A DNA stretch of 64,000 nt, from contig JAHZIG010000004.1 in the NCBI GenBank assembly GCA_019419865.1, positions 91,094 to 155,093 on the forward strand, in the 5' to 3' direction. Of this stretch, positions 7,826 to 17,380 are shown one piece after another. Origin of the DNA: Clostridiales bacterium (GTDB taxonomy: Bacteria; Bacillota; Clostridia; Monoglobales; Monoglobaceae). The number at the start of each line of letters is the position of its first letter. Positions within the stretch are counted from its first letter, which is position 1. Under the pieces are notes generated by a model that was not told the DNA's origin, searched no databases, and worked only from the letters and a program-made list of their open reading frames with translations. The translations under genes were made by a program, and so were the position numbers.

Positions 7826-7856
7826 GGAATATATAGCGGCGGCCGCGCATATAAAT
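7826..7856 (+). promoter_or_regulatory. probable sigma-E promoter of spoIIID
   Basis: GGAATATA (7826-7833) resembles the sigma-E -35 (ATATT-like). After about 14 bases comes CATATAAAT (7848-7856), close to the -10 consensus CATACANT. It is 35 bases before the spoIIID start. spoIIID is sigma-E dependent in B. subtilis. Confidence 0.6.
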
Positions 7857-7890
7857 TGAGTAAAATGTAAAATATAGGGAGGCTGTTTAT

Positions 7891-8340
7891 GTGAATATGA
7901 ATGGCGTATTCGACGATTTAAACAACAACGACCGCCAAAACGACGCGGCAAGCGACCTTTTCCGTCAAGATACGAGCGTCCGTGAAAGTAATACATACGG
8001 CGGCGTCTATGCCGATAAGGATAAATTGGATAGGCTGAAAAACGCGGCGTATAAATATACTCGAGAGGGAAGACCGAGGGACATTGAATACAGAACAGTC
8101 TGCTTGGCGAATTATATAGTCGAAAACAAATGCACGGTCAGAGACGCCGCCAAAGCCTTCGGCGTTTCCAAATCCACCGTACATAAGGACGTTACTCAGA
8201 GACTCGGCAAAATTAACAGGCGGCTCGCGGAAGAAGTCGGCGCCGTTTTGCTGAAGAACAAAAGCGAAAGACATATACGCGGCGGCTGCGCGACGAGAGA
8301 AAAATATAAACAAAGACGGAAAACTCCGGCCGCAGGATAG
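7891..8340 (+). CDS. spoIIID: stage III sporulation DNA-binding regulator SpoIIID
   Basis: 149 residues from a GTG behind AGGGAGG (an ATG two codons later is possible). Residues 62-140 match SpoIIID: LANYIVENKCTVRDAAKAFG, then VSKSTVHKDVTQRL and the basic RHIRGG..ATREKYK end. SpoIIID is a small mother-cell activator and repressor that sits between sigma-E and sigma-K and switches on sigK. Usual length is 80-95 residues. This copy has about 60 extra N-terminal residues, polar and probably disordered. It lies 2.3 kb from sigK, and a sigma-E-like promoter precedes it. Confidence 0.9.
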   Translation: MNMNGVFDDLNNNDRQNDAASDLFRQDTSVRESNTYGGVYADKDKLDRLKNAAYKYTREGRPRDIEYRTVCLANYIVENKCTVRDAAKAFGVSKSTVHKDVTQRLGKINRRLAEEVGAVLLKNKSERHIRGGCATREKYKQRRKTPAAG

Positions 8341-8400
8341 GCATATATATCGATCCAAATATTTATAAACCAATATAGGAATTTCTTCCCGATCTAAATA

Positions 8401-8426
8401 GCCCGCCGCAAATAAACGCGGCGGGC
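8401..8426. terminator. GC-rich hairpin between spoIIID and the MATE gene
   Basis: GCCCGCCGC (8401-8409) and GCGGCGGGC (8418-8426) form a perfect stem with an 8-base loop between convergent genes. T-runs on both sides are weak. Confidence 0.65.
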
Positions 8427-8441
8427 GCAACTATTAAATTT

Positions 8442-9842
8442 CTATTTTGCAGTCTTGGCTTTTCTTATACCCAACGTATCCTTCTCCCAGCCGCGGAGAC
8501 GGTATAACACGTAGAGTACTGCCGCCGAAATACCGTTGCTCACCACTACCGAATACCATATGCTTTCAACTCCCATATGCAATATATTCTGGCAGAAGAA
8601 TATCGTCGCGAACCTAAACACCCACAGTCTCGCCGCTTCTACGAGCATCGTAGCCTTCGTCTTGCCCGAACCGTTCAAGAGACCTATTGTGCAGTTGTAC
8701 ACGCCGTTGGTGAAGCACCATGTAGCCATAATGGCGATGAAATCGACCGCCATAGGAACTACCGCGTCGTCGCTCGTAAATATATTTACCATCAGCGTTG
8801 CAACCGGCTCTCGAGCCAGGATCATCCCAAGAACAAACAGGAATACGACCGCGAAGTTTCTCGCGTATTTATAACCCCTTTCCGCTCTGTCCAGCTGTCC
8901 CGCTCCGAGGTTCTGTCCGACTATCGTTGACGTCGCGGAGCCGAGCGCGTTCGCGGGAAGGGTGACTACAGAGTTGATCTTATTCCCCACCCCGTACGCC
9001 GCCATAGCCTCGGCGCCGAATACGTAGACGTTCTTCGACATGAGCACAAATCCGAATTGCATCGCGCTGTTGCCTACGGCCGTCGGGAAGCCAACCGTGA
9101 TTATCTTTTTTATTTTCTTCCAATCCGGTCTCATACTCCTAAGGTCGAGATGTATATAGTTCTTTTTATTGAGCAGCGAGATCAGGCCTATCGCCGCGCA
9201 CGGGATCTTAGCGCCCAGCGTTGCCAGCGCGGCTCCCGCTATCCCCATATCGAGACCGAACATCAGAAGCGGATCGAGGCACATATTTATAAATATTCCT
9301 AAAAAGTTGACCAGCATCGGCGATATGGTATTTCCCTGAGCCTGATTTACCGCCGAGTAGATGTTCATTATAAACAAAAATGGCATATCCAGAACCACTA
9401 TTCTAAGATATGTGTTGCTCGGCGCCATGAGCTCGGCGTCGGCGCCCATCCAGCCGATTATGAGCGGAGAGGCGGCGCATAAAACCGCGGCGCACACTAT
9501 TGAAAATATCATGGAACACAGAAATATCTGGTTCGCCATTCCTTTTCCGTTTTTCTCGTCGCCCGCGCCTATGTACTGCGAGATCAATATAGACCCCGCC
9601 ATCGTTATGCCCTGCCCAAAGCTCATTACCGTGCTTTGCACGGGCGACACAAGAGAGATGGCCGCCTGAGGGATCGTGCCTATCTTCCCCAGCCAAAATG
9701 TGTCGGTCAAATTATACATGCTCTGCAGAAAATTAGTAATGATTATCGGTACGGCCAGCATTATCAAGGCCTTAGATATCTTACCGTTTAGTATCAGTTC
9801 CTTATTGTTCTTAACTGTAAATATACTTTTTAGTCCGCCCAT
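8442..9842 (-). CDS. MATE-family multidrug/sodium exporter
   Basis: 466 residues, about 12 membrane segments, typical of MatE proteins (two repeats starting near residues 24 and 245). It expels organic cations or other drugs in exchange for Na+ or H+. The N-terminal QSMYNLTDTFWLG segment and the QGITMAGSILISQYIGAG loop are characteristic. RBS is GGAAGGCGG. It is divergent from an AraC-type regulator 203 bases away, which may control it. The substrate cannot be read from the sequence. Confidence 0.9.
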   Translation of the reverse strand: MGGLKSIFTVKNNKELILNGKISKALIMLAVPIIITNFLQSMYNLTDTFWLGKIGTIPQAAISLVSPVQSTVMSFGQGITMAGSILISQYIGAGDEKNGKGMANQIFLCSMIFSIVCAAVLCAASPLIIGWMGADAELMAPSNTYLRIVVLDMPFLFIMNIYSAVNQAQGNTISPMLVNFLGIFINMCLDPLLMFGLDMGIAGAALATLGAKIPCAAIGLISLLNKKNYIHLDLRSMRPDWKKIKKIITVGFPTAVGNSAMQFGFVLMSKNVYVFGAEAMAAYGVGNKINSVVTLPANALGSATSTIVGQNLGAGQLDRAERGYKYARNFAVVFLFVLGMILAREPVATLMVNIFTSDDAVVPMAVDFIAIMATWCFTNGVYNCTIGLLNGSGKTKATMLVEAARLWVFRFATIFFCQNILHMGVESIWYSVVVSNGISAAVLYVLYRLRGWEKDTLGIRKAKTAK

Positions 9843-10045
9843 ACGTACCGCCTTCCAATCTGTTTTTAAGATAGACTAAGTATACGGCAAAAAAAGAATA
9901 AATACCTCTAATTATTTATCCAATTTATCTAAAACTTAATTTTTTTGTCTATATTCACTATATACTTTTAATTTATTTGTGCTATACTTATCTCAAAGGT
10001 CGATCTAAGTTTACTAAAATATATTATTTTATGAGGCGATAGGTT

Positions 10046-10879
10046 ATGAAAACGGCGCAACTTCCCAAAATCAAAGTCTCGCGTACGCTGCGGCTCGGCA
10101 ATTACAGCATGCACGAGTCGCACTACCACGACGATTACGAGCTGTATTATCTCGAAGAAGGGCGGAGCCGACTGTTTCTCGACAACAAGATATATACGCT
10201 GAGAGAGGGCGACTTGGCGCTGATCCCGCGCGGGATGATACACCGGGTCACTTCGATAAAAAATATCAGTCATACCCGCGTTGTGGCGATGATACCGTAC
10301 GACTTTATCGTATCCGTATTGGAGTCGCTGGGCGCCGAAGACAAAGACGAGTACCTCTCGGCCAAGGTAATATCTATCCCGGACAGCAAGATACACGAGT
10401 TTCAGGAACTTATCGACAATATACTTTTTGAAGAAGAACACAACGATAATATTTCGGGAATGATGATCGAGAGCTATATCCGTATTCTGCTCCTTACCAT
10501 GTTCCGCTATTATCAGCTTGAAAACGAGACCGCGCTGAAGTCGCCCAATACGACCGACGAGATCATACAACTTATGGCGCGGTTTATAAGTAAGAACTAT
10601 CAGAAAAATATAACCTTGAATATGGCGGCGGAAATGGCGAATCTGAGTCCGACGTATTTTTCAAAAAAGTTTAAGCAGAAAACCGGGTTTGGATTTAAGG
10701 ATTATCTGGTCAAGGTGCGGCTGATGGAAGCCGCAAAAATGCTGAAAAACTCCGACAAGTCGGTGACCGAAGTGGCTCTCGAATGCGGATTCAACGACAG
10801 CAATTACTTTGGCACAATGTTTAAAAAAGAGTTTAGCATACCTCCCGCAAAATTTAAGCGTACCAGCAAGTTGATCTGA
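10046..10879 (+). CDS. AraC-family transcriptional regulator with cupin sensor
   Basis: 277 residues. The N-terminal half is a cupin-like ligand domain (HYHDDYELYYLEEG, then GDLALIPRGMIH). The C-terminal 100 residues carry two AraC helix-turn-helix motifs (LNMAAEMANLSPTYFSKKFK and VTEVALECGFNDSNYFGTMF). Such proteins respond to small ligands, often sugars. It is divergent from the MATE exporter and likely regulates it or itself. The ligand is unknown. RBS is gaggcgata. Confidence 0.9.
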   Translation: MKTAQLPKIKVSRTLRLGNYSMHESHYHDDYELYYLEEGRSRLFLDNKIYTLREGDLALIPRGMIHRVTSIKNISHTRVVAMIPYDFIVSVLESLGAEDKDEYLSAKVISIPDSKIHEFQELIDNILFEEEHNDNISGMMIESYIRILLLTMFRYYQLENETALKSPNTTDEIIQLMARFISKNYQKNITLNMAAEMANLSPTYFSKKFKQKTGFGFKDYLVKVRLMEAAKMLKNSDKSVTEVALECGFNDSNYFGTMFKKEFSIPPAKFKRTSKLI

Positions 10880-10890
10880 CATATAAAAAC

Positions 10891-10924
10891 GCCGCAGAAA
10901 CAGTGTATAATCTGCTTCTGCGGC
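10891..10924. terminator. hairpin terminator shared by the AraC and fruA genes
   Basis: GCCGCAGAA (10891-10899) pairs with TTCTGCGGC (10916-10924). It sits between two convergent stop codons; both flanks are moderately T/A-rich. Confidence 0.75.
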
Positions 10925-10960
10925 TTTGCGTTTGATTTATATCTCTATCAATAATAGATA

Positions 10961-12901
10961 TTAATTTTCTTTCTTAGGCTTTTTGAGGATCGCCAGCAAT
11001 AACATTCCCACTACTGAGCCGGCTATAAGCGAGATTATATATCCGCCTACGTTTCCGACGACCGGGAATACGAATATCCCGCCGTGAGGAGCCATAAGCG
11101 TACAGCCGAACGCCATCGACAACGCTCCCGAGACCGCGCTTCCGATTATACAGGACGGCAGCACGCGAAGAGGATCCGACGCCGCGAACGGGATAGCGCC
11201 CTCGCTTATAAAGCAAAGACCCATGATATAGTTTACTACGCCCGACTTTCTCTCGTTGGCGGTGAATCTGTTCTTGAAGAAGGTCGTAGCCAGCGCGATA
11301 GCGAGCGGCGGAACCATGCCTCCGACCATTACGGCCGCCATTATATCATAGTTGCCCTCGGATATCGCCGCGGTGCCGAATACGTACGCCGCCTTATTGA
11401 ACGGACCGCCCATATCTATCGACATCATGCCGCCCAGAACCATGCCCAAAACTATCTTACTCGCTCCGTTCATCGCGTGCAGTCCGTTGCTGAGCAGAGT
11501 ATTGAGCCATGCTATTATCGGGTTGAATATACACATCACGACGCCCATGATAAGTATGCCGATAAGCGGATACAGAAGCACCGGTTTGATCCCTTCGAGA
11601 CTCTGCGGCAATTTTGCAAACAACTTTTCAAGACCTAATGTGATATAGCCGCCTACAAAACCGGCGAACAACGCTCCGAGGAAGCCCGCAGTAACTCCGC
11701 CCGACGGTTCCGCGAACGTCATGCCCGAAACCGCTAAGGCGCCGCCTACGAAACCTACCGCAAGACCGGGTCTGTCCGCGATACTCATCGCTATGAATCC
11801 CGCGAGTATCGGGAGCATAAATCCAAACGCCGTATCTCCTACCGTTTTAAAGAACGCGGCGAGAGGGGTATTGGTACCGAAGTTGCTCGGATCTATCGAA
11901 TAGTCGTCCAACAGAAAGGCCAGCGCTATCAAGATACCTCCGCCTGTGACGAACGGCAGCATATGAGATACGCCGTTCATCAAATGCTTATATATCGTAT
12001 GACCTACTCCGTCGCCGCCTTTGCTTTCGGACGAAGCCGCCGCGCCGCCGCCTTTATGGTTATATACCCCGGCGGAGCCGCTCGTTATTTTCTCTATAAG
12101 CTCTTTGGGTTTATGGATACCGTCCGAGACCTTTGTCTGGACCATTCTCTTGCCGTTGAATCTCGCCATCTCGACGTTTTTATCCGCCGCGATTATGACG
12201 CCGTCGGCTTCGGCGATCTCCTTGCTTGTCAGCTCGTTCTTGGTTCCGCCGCTGCCGTTTGTTTCGACCTTGATCTCGACTCCCATTTCAGCGGCCGCCT
12301 GTTCGAGCGCCTCCGCCGCCATAAAAGTATGGGCTATTCCGGTCGGACATGCGGTGACGGCTACTATCTTTACGTTCTTTTTCGCCGCGGCGCCTGCCGG
12401 AGCGGAGCTCTTCGCTTCGCTTTGACCGCCTTCGTCGCCGTACTTTTCCTTTTCTTTTTTATCGATCAGCTCAAGGAATTCCTTAGGAGATTTCGCCGCC
12501 AAAAGACTGGCTCTGAAGTCCTCGTTCATAAGCATTACCGTAAGTCTCGACAATACCTCGAGATGCGTATCGGCTCCCGACGCGGGCGCGGCTATCATAA
12601 ATATCAGGTTCGACTTTTCGCCGTCCAGCGCGTCAAGGTCTATCCCGCCGGGAACGGTTACCGCCGCGAGACCGGGTCTCCTTACGGCTCCGCTCTTGGC
12701 GTGCGGTATCGCTACTCCGTCGCCTATAGCCGTAGGCCCCTCTTCTTCTCTCTTTAAAATATCCGCCTTAAACTGTTTCTTATCCGAAATCGTTCCGGCT
12801 CCGTCGTGCAGTGAGATCAACTTGTCGTATAGCTGTTCTTTAGATCCCGGAGCGTAATTTAACGCTATTGAGTTGGGTTTCAGCAAGTCGATGATCTTCA
12901 T
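10961..12901 (-). CDS. fruA: fructose PTS transporter, EIIABC fusion
   Basis: 646 residues in the order IIA-IIB-IIC. The IIA domain (1-150) has the phospho-histidine in AIPHAKSGA. The IIB domain (175-275) has the phospho-cysteine in TACPTGIAHT. The IIC membrane channel (300-645) has about nine segments. It imports fructose and releases fructose 1-phosphate, the substrate of the upstream FruK. It is the last gene of fruR-fruK-fruA. Clean start with GGGAG. Confidence 0.95.
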   Translation of the reverse strand: MKIIDLLKPNSIALNYAPGSKEQLYDKLISLHDGAGTISDKKQFKADILKREEEGPTAIGDGVAIPHAKSGAVRRPGLAAVTVPGGIDLDALDGEKSNLIFMIAAPASGADTHLEVLSRLTVMLMNEDFRASLLAAKSPKEFLELIDKKEKEKYGDEGGQSEAKSSAPAGAAAKKNVKIVAVTACPTGIAHTFMAAEALEQAAAEMGVEIKVETNGSGGTKNELTSKEIAEADGVIIAADKNVEMARFNGKRMVQTKVSDGIHKPKELIEKITSGSAGVYNHKGGGAAASSESKGGDGVGHTIYKHLMNGVSHMLPFVTGGGILIALAFLLDDYSIDPSNFGTNTPLAAFFKTVGDTAFGFMLPILAGFIAMSIADRPGLAVGFVGGALAVSGMTFAEPSGGVTAGFLGALFAGFVGGYITLGLEKLFAKLPQSLEGIKPVLLYPLIGILIMGVVMCIFNPIIAWLNTLLSNGLHAMNGASKIVLGMVLGGMMSIDMGGPFNKAAYVFGTAAISEGNYDIMAAVMVGGMVPPLAIALATTFFKNRFTANERKSGVVNYIMGLCFISEGAIPFAASDPLRVLPSCIIGSAVSGALSMAFGCTLMAPHGGIFVFPVVGNVGGYIISLIAGSVVGMLLLAILKKPKKEN

Positions 12902-12988
12902 GGAAATACTCTCCCTTCATATATATTTTTATAATAATTAAAATAATTTCCGCATACGTCTGTTTCCGCTTTGATCAAATTAATCGGG

Positions 12989-13891
12989 CTACAGAGTTTT
13001 AAGCAGCTCCTCGACCAGATCCTTTTCCGCCAAACCGGGCGAGAACGCGGTCGCGCTGCCGCAGGCCGTGCCGAGCTTTAAAGCTTCGCCGTAGTCGCCG
13101 GACTTCATATATCCCATCACAAAACCCGCTACCATCGAGTCTCCGGAGCCGACGGAATTTACGACCTTGCCTTTGGGCGCCCCGCTCTTTAAAGGCTCGC
13201 CCTTTTCCGGAACGAGTATCGCGCCGTCTCCGGCTCTTGAAATCAATACGTTCCTCGCTCCCTTATCCTGGAGCTTTTTCGCGTATTCGATAAGTTCGTC
13301 CTCGGTCTTTATCTCTATCCCGAATATCTCGCTAAGCTCGTGATTATTGGGCTTAATCAGGAAAGGCCGATACTTGAGAACGTTTACCAAAAGATTTCCC
13401 GTAGCGTCTACGACTATTTCGACGCCCTTACCTTCAAGCCTGCTCATTATCCTCTCGTATATGTCGTCCGGTAAACTCTTCGGCACGCTGCCCGCGAGGA
13501 TCAGCGTATCTCCGGCGCCTAATCCGTCTATCTTATCCATCAGCGCCCCGATAGCTTCGTCCGATATTTCCGGACCCTGACCGTTTATCTCGGTCTCTTC
13601 TCCGGCCTTTATCTTGACGTTAATCCTGCTTATACCCGTATTTAATTTTATAAAATCAGTTTTAACGCCCGACTTTGTCAGATATTTCTCGATCGCGTCG
13701 CCGGTAAATCCGGCTATAAATCCGAGCGCGGTATTTTCAACGCCCATATTCCTCATTACTACCGAAACGTTGATCCCCTTGCCTCCGTAGAACACTTCCT
13801 CGCCGCGGGTTCTGTTCACGGCTCCCGGTATTATCTCGTCCATGCGAACGACGTAATCTATCGCCGGATTAAAAGTAACAGTGTAAATCAT
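12989..13891 (-). CDS. fruK: 1-phosphofructokinase
   Basis: 300 residues, PfkB family. Signature regions are the N-terminal GGKGINVSVVMRNMG and the C-terminal GSGDSMVAGFVMGY with the catalytic aspartate. It phosphorylates fructose 1-phosphate to fructose 1,6-bisphosphate. It overlaps fruR by four bases (ATGA) and lies 87 bases before fruA, which supplies its substrate. RBS AGGAGG lies inside the end of fruR. A tagatose-6-P kinase is the only close alternative; the operon settles it. Confidence 0.94.
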   Translation of the reverse strand: MIYTVTFNPAIDYVVRMDEIIPGAVNRTRGEEVFYGGKGINVSVVMRNMGVENTALGFIAGFTGDAIEKYLTKSGVKTDFIKLNTGISRINVKIKAGEETEINGQGPEISDEAIGALMDKIDGLGAGDTLILAGSVPKSLPDDIYERIMSRLEGKGVEIVVDATGNLLVNVLKYRPFLIKPNNHELSEIFGIEIKTEDELIEYAKKLQDKGARNVLISRAGDGAILVPEKGEPLKSGAPKGKVVNSVGSGDSMVAGFVMGYMKSGDYGEALKLGTACGSATAFSPGLAEKDLVEELLKTL

Positions 13892-14640
13892 AGCATGACC
13901 TCCTTTATAACAGTCTTTTCTTTAAACTCGCCGCTTGGCGCTCTGTCGGTTATGATACAGCATTGATTAAGTTCGGCGAAAGTGACGGCCGAGGTTTTTT
14001 CAAACTTACTGCCGTCGGATAAAATATAGGTCACGAAGGCTCTTCCGACAGCCTCCGACTTGACCAGCGCCTCCTCGACGTCCGGCGTCGTAAAACCGAA
14101 ACTGAGATCGATCCCGTTCGTTCCGATAAACGCCTTGGTAAAATTATACTTCCTCATGTTATTTATACATTCGGCGCCGACGACCGCCTCGGTGGTCAGC
14201 TTGATCCGGCCGCCCACGATATACGCCTTAAAACCCATCTGCAAGAGCTTTTTGGCGTGGGCGATACCGTTCGTCACAAACGTCGCCTGAGTCCGCTCCG
14301 GGATAAAATCTATCATCGCGGCGGTCGTGGTGCCCGCGTCTATAAACACGAAATCCGAATCCTGTATAAACTGCGCCGCGTATTTGCCGATCGTCCGCTT
14401 CTCCTCGATATGCAGCAGCGATTTAGTGTTAAAATCCGGCTCGAATATGTTGCCCTCTTCGGTCAGCGCGGTCGCCCCGCCGTGCACCTTTTTAAGCTTT
14501 CCCATCTTCGACAGCGCGATGAGATCCCTCCGCACAGTGGATTCGGAAACCTTCAAAGCGTCCGTGAGCTCGTGGACGTCTACGGTATTCTGTATCTTTA
14601 TCAATTCAAGTATCTTTTTATGCCTCTCTTCCGTAATCAT
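13888..14640 (-). CDS. fruR: DeoR-family fructose operon repressor
   Basis: 250 residues. The N-terminal winged helix (residues 6-58) has the DeoR signature VSESTVRRDLIALSKMGKLK followed by HGGA. The C-terminal sugar-phosphate sensor domain has DAGTTTAAM. It is the first gene of the fructose operon and is expected to repress the promoter at 14785-14813, with fructose 1-phosphate as inducer by analogy with other FruR proteins. RBS is AAAGGCGG. Confidence 0.92.
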   Translation of the reverse strand: MITEERHKKILELIKIQNTVDVHELTDALKVSESTVRRDLIALSKMGKLKKVHGGATALTEEGNIFEPDFNTKSLLHIEEKRTIGKYAAQFIQDSDFVFIDAGTTTAAMIDFIPERTQATFVTNGIAHAKKLLQMGFKAYIVGGRIKLTTEAVVGAECINNMRKYNFTKAFIGTNGIDLSFGFTTPDVEEALVKSEAVGRAFVTYILSDGSKFEKTSAVTFAELNQCCIITDRAPSGEFKEKTVIKEVML

Positions 14641-14784
14641 ATTTTTCCACCGCCTTTCACGATTAAAAACGCTGCGATTCTTAATTCCCGTCCGCTCAAC
14701 CTGAATTTAGGATTGTATATTATTATTATCTCTATCCAGATGTTATATGTGCGTTTAAAAAATTTATCTCCTTGATTTAATTAT

Positions 14785-14813
14785 ATAATACATTCACGCT
14801 CAGTCATTGTCAA
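14785..14813 (-). promoter_or_regulatory. sigma-A promoter of fruR-fruK-fruA
   Basis: Minus strand TTGACA (14808-14813), 17-base spacer, TATTAT (14785-14790). It lies about 145 bases upstream of fruR, leaving a fairly long AT-rich leader. The rest of 14641-14979 shows no gene. Confidence 0.85.
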
Positions 14814-14975
14814 GCACAATTTTATAGATTTTATTCATTTTAAATCATAATACTTCAATTTCGTGCATTTGCATAATATTAGTCTTGAAATTTATGCATT
14901 ATATACATATCCCTAAACGCATATATGATTTCAAACGGTCGAGTCCTACGCTTTAAAATCGGATTCGACGCACGC

Positions 14976-15008
14976 TAAAAAGACGGCGGGCGTATCGCTC
15001 ACCGTCTT
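14976..15008 (-). terminator. terminator of the transglutaminase operon
   Basis: On the minus strand AAGACGG (15002-15008) pairs with CCGTCTT (14980-14986) and is followed by TTT. The stem overlaps the stop codon region of the last operon gene. Confidence 0.8.
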
Positions 15009-17326
15009 ATACTGCGAATAAAACTTAACCAGTTATTTTCAAAAAATATCTTGATATAAAGCTTTCTATACCATTTGGAATTTTTATAGATAAAGTCTAA
15101 AATTTTCTTATAAACCGTATCTACAAATTCGTTTTCGGCCTGCGTCGGCGGGACCGACCCGTACGCCGCTTTATTTACAATATCGACCGTTTTTGCGGCT
15201 TCCTCGTATGATACCGCCGCGATCGAATTTGAAAGTTCTTTTGCAAATTCGCGCTCGGATCCGTCATATTCGAGCATATATCCCGAAAAGTGCAAAAACT
15301 CTATCAGCTGTGAAAATACTACGCGGCACGGAGCCGTATCGCGTTTTCGGTTTTTTCTGAGTCTGACAAGCAAAACCGGGATCAATACGGCCAATACGCA
15401 GACGCAAATAATAAATATTAGCGTATCCGCATTATCCGGGGCGTCGATATCCGTCCGGCTATATTCGCCGTCCGTTTCAGTTTCTTCGGGCGCCGCCGTC
15501 TCGGGCGCGGCCTCGTCGGCCTGAGCTTGTTGTCCTTCCTCTCCCGCGAGTCCGGATATATTTACGTTCCAGCCGTGCTCTGCGACCAGATTGTTTATAT
15601 CGAAGTTACTGAGACCCGGATAGATATCCGTTTCCTGTTCGCCGGACGAAGGCGTTACTTCGATAGGCGTCCAGCCGTAATTATCTATAAATATCTCCGT
15701 CCAGGCATGAGCGTATTCGTCTGTCACGCTCGCGCTGTATATCCTGTATTCCTGCCGCTCAAATTCGGACGGCTCTATCATATATCCGGTAGCATATCTC
15801 GCCGGGATCCCGTAAAGCCTGTACATCAAAGTCGCGGCTGACGCAAAATGAACGCAGTAACCGCTCTTTCTTTCGAACAGGAAGTCCTCCACCACGTCGC
15901 CGTTTAACGCCGACCATCCCGGAGTCTGGGAATATACGGCGTTGCTGTTTAGCGTATATAAAATAAACGCCGTTATGTCCTCGAGATTATTGAGCGGATT
16001 CTCCTCGCAAAGTTTTACAAGACGAGGCAGCCGCTCCTCGGGAACGCTTGTGTACAGCTTCTCGGCTTCTGCTTTATACAGCTCCTGAAGTTCGTAATAC
16101 CTGTCCCTTCTCTGAGTAAAACCGTTCGATACGTTGTTCCAGTCAATATTCATCTCGCCTTGTTCAAAGTACTGATACCTATATCCGCCGTATACTCTGG
16201 CGTTTTCATATTGGCTGTAATACGGGATATAATAATTCTTATTATCGATATTACTGTATCTTATAAAAATATCTCTCGGAGTCTGTCTGTATTCCTTCTG
16301 CATGCTGTTGTTCATAACAAAATACATTCTCGCATACATATTGTCTATACCGATCATACCCCAGTTATTCCTGGTTTTAGCCTCGATCTCGTCAAGCGCG
16401 TCGTCGTCGTTTGCGGGCGACCACCTGTTTCCCAAGTAATCTCCTCCGGCAAACCCGCGCAAATACAGCGGCTCGTTAGGCTGCCTTGTAAGGTTTACAA
16501 CAAGCTGTTCGTTTCCTGTCTGATAGTTGTTGAACTGGCTCACGCGGGCGCCCTGGACAAAGTCGTCGGGCGAATTCGTCGCATTGCCGACTATTCTATA
16601 CACTTGCCCCTCTATGTTATATAAAAAACCATACATACTATCCGCGTTAAAATATACGATCGGAGCGGCTATAGCAAGAACTATCGCCGACATTATTATG
16701 GTAATAACTCCGCACTTCACCGCAAGACGGGAACGTCCGTCTATATGAAACGATTTTCTTCTGAATTTAGCTCCCGTAGCCCGGTACGCCAAAAACGCCG
16801 TCTGAAACGCCGCTAAGAATATCACGGCTCCGGTTTCGGATTCGACGCCCAACAGCGGCCCCGACAGGAGCAGACCGGTAGTCAGCAGATACAGCGCAAA
16901 ATGGTTTTTAATAACCGCTTCAAGGAAAAAGATAATAAAAACCAGAAACGGCAGCAGTACTATTACCAAATATGTGATCGAAACGGTTTCTTCGCTCTCT
17001 ATCCCTCTGAAACCGTCTGTCAGCGCCGTCAGCTGAGGATACGTCGCGCCATATCCCGCCGCTCCTACCAAGACGCATACCAAGAACGTTATTATTACCG
17101 TTCTGTAAAATATGCTTCGCTTATATGAATATATATACCATATCGCGCCGCAAAAAGCCGCGGCGACGGGATAGACCAGCCAGCGGTTTATCTCGGTCCC
17201 TCTAAATCCGCTTATCAGCATAATAACGCCGTATACGCCGGACAGCAAAAACAACAACATAAATACAGAGCGCTCGCCGTCTTGGGTCTTTGGTTTCTCA
17301 GCTACTGAAATTTTTATATTTCCAAT
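14999..17326 (-). CDS. membrane transglutaminase-like protein (TgpA type)
   Basis: Residues from the ATG at 17260 number 753. The N-terminal quarter has about six membrane segments. A large extracellular part with the transglutaminase core follows: Cys in KSGYCVHFASA, His in EYAHAWTEIF, Asp in DNYGWTPIE. One membrane segment near residue 635 leads to a cytoplasmic DUF4129-like tail. The start is odd. ATG 17260 has no RBS, but 22 codons upstream an in-frame ATT (17326) lies 8 bases after GGAGG. I give the longer form; it may be a rare AUU start. Partner of MoxR and DUF58 proteins; likely envelope or stress related. Confidence 0.85.
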   Translation of the reverse strand: MGNIKISVAEKPKTQDGERSVFMLLFLLSGVYGVIMLISGFRGTEINRWLVYPVAAAFCGAIWYIYSYKRSIFYRTVIITFLVCVLVGAAGYGATYPQLTALTDGFRGIESEETVSITYLVIVLLPFLVFIIFFLEAVIKNHFALYLLTTGLLLSGPLLGVESETGAVIFLAAFQTAFLAYRATGAKFRRKSFHIDGRSRLAVKCGVITIIMSAIVLAIAAPIVYFNADSMYGFLYNIEGQVYRIVGNATNSPDDFVQGARVSQFNNYQTGNEQLVVNLTRQPNEPLYLRGFAGGDYLGNRWSPANDDDALDEIEAKTRNNWGMIGIDNMYARMYFVMNNSMQKEYRQTPRDIFIRYSNIDNKNYYIPYYSQYENARVYGGYRYQYFEQGEMNIDWNNVSNGFTQRRDRYYELQELYKAEAEKLYTSVPEERLPRLVKLCEENPLNNLEDITAFILYTLNSNAVYSQTPGWSALNGDVVEDFLFERKSGYCVHFASAATLMYRLYGIPARYATGYMIEPSEFERQEYRIYSASVTDEYAHAWTEIFIDNYGWTPIEVTPSSGEQETDIYPGLSNFDINNLVAEHGWNVNISGLAGEEGQQAQADEAAPETAAPEETETDGEYSRTDIDAPDNADTLIFIICVCVLAVLIPVLLVRLRKNRKRDTAPCRVVFSQLIEFLHFSGYMLEYDGSEREFAKELSNSIAAVSYEEAAKTVDIVNKAAYGSVPPTQAENEFVDTVYKKILDFIYKNSKWYRKLYIKIFFENNWLSFIRSIRR

Positions 17327-17380
17327 CGCCCGCGCCTCCTTTCAGTATCAATATAATAAAATCGTCTCGGACTTCGATCT

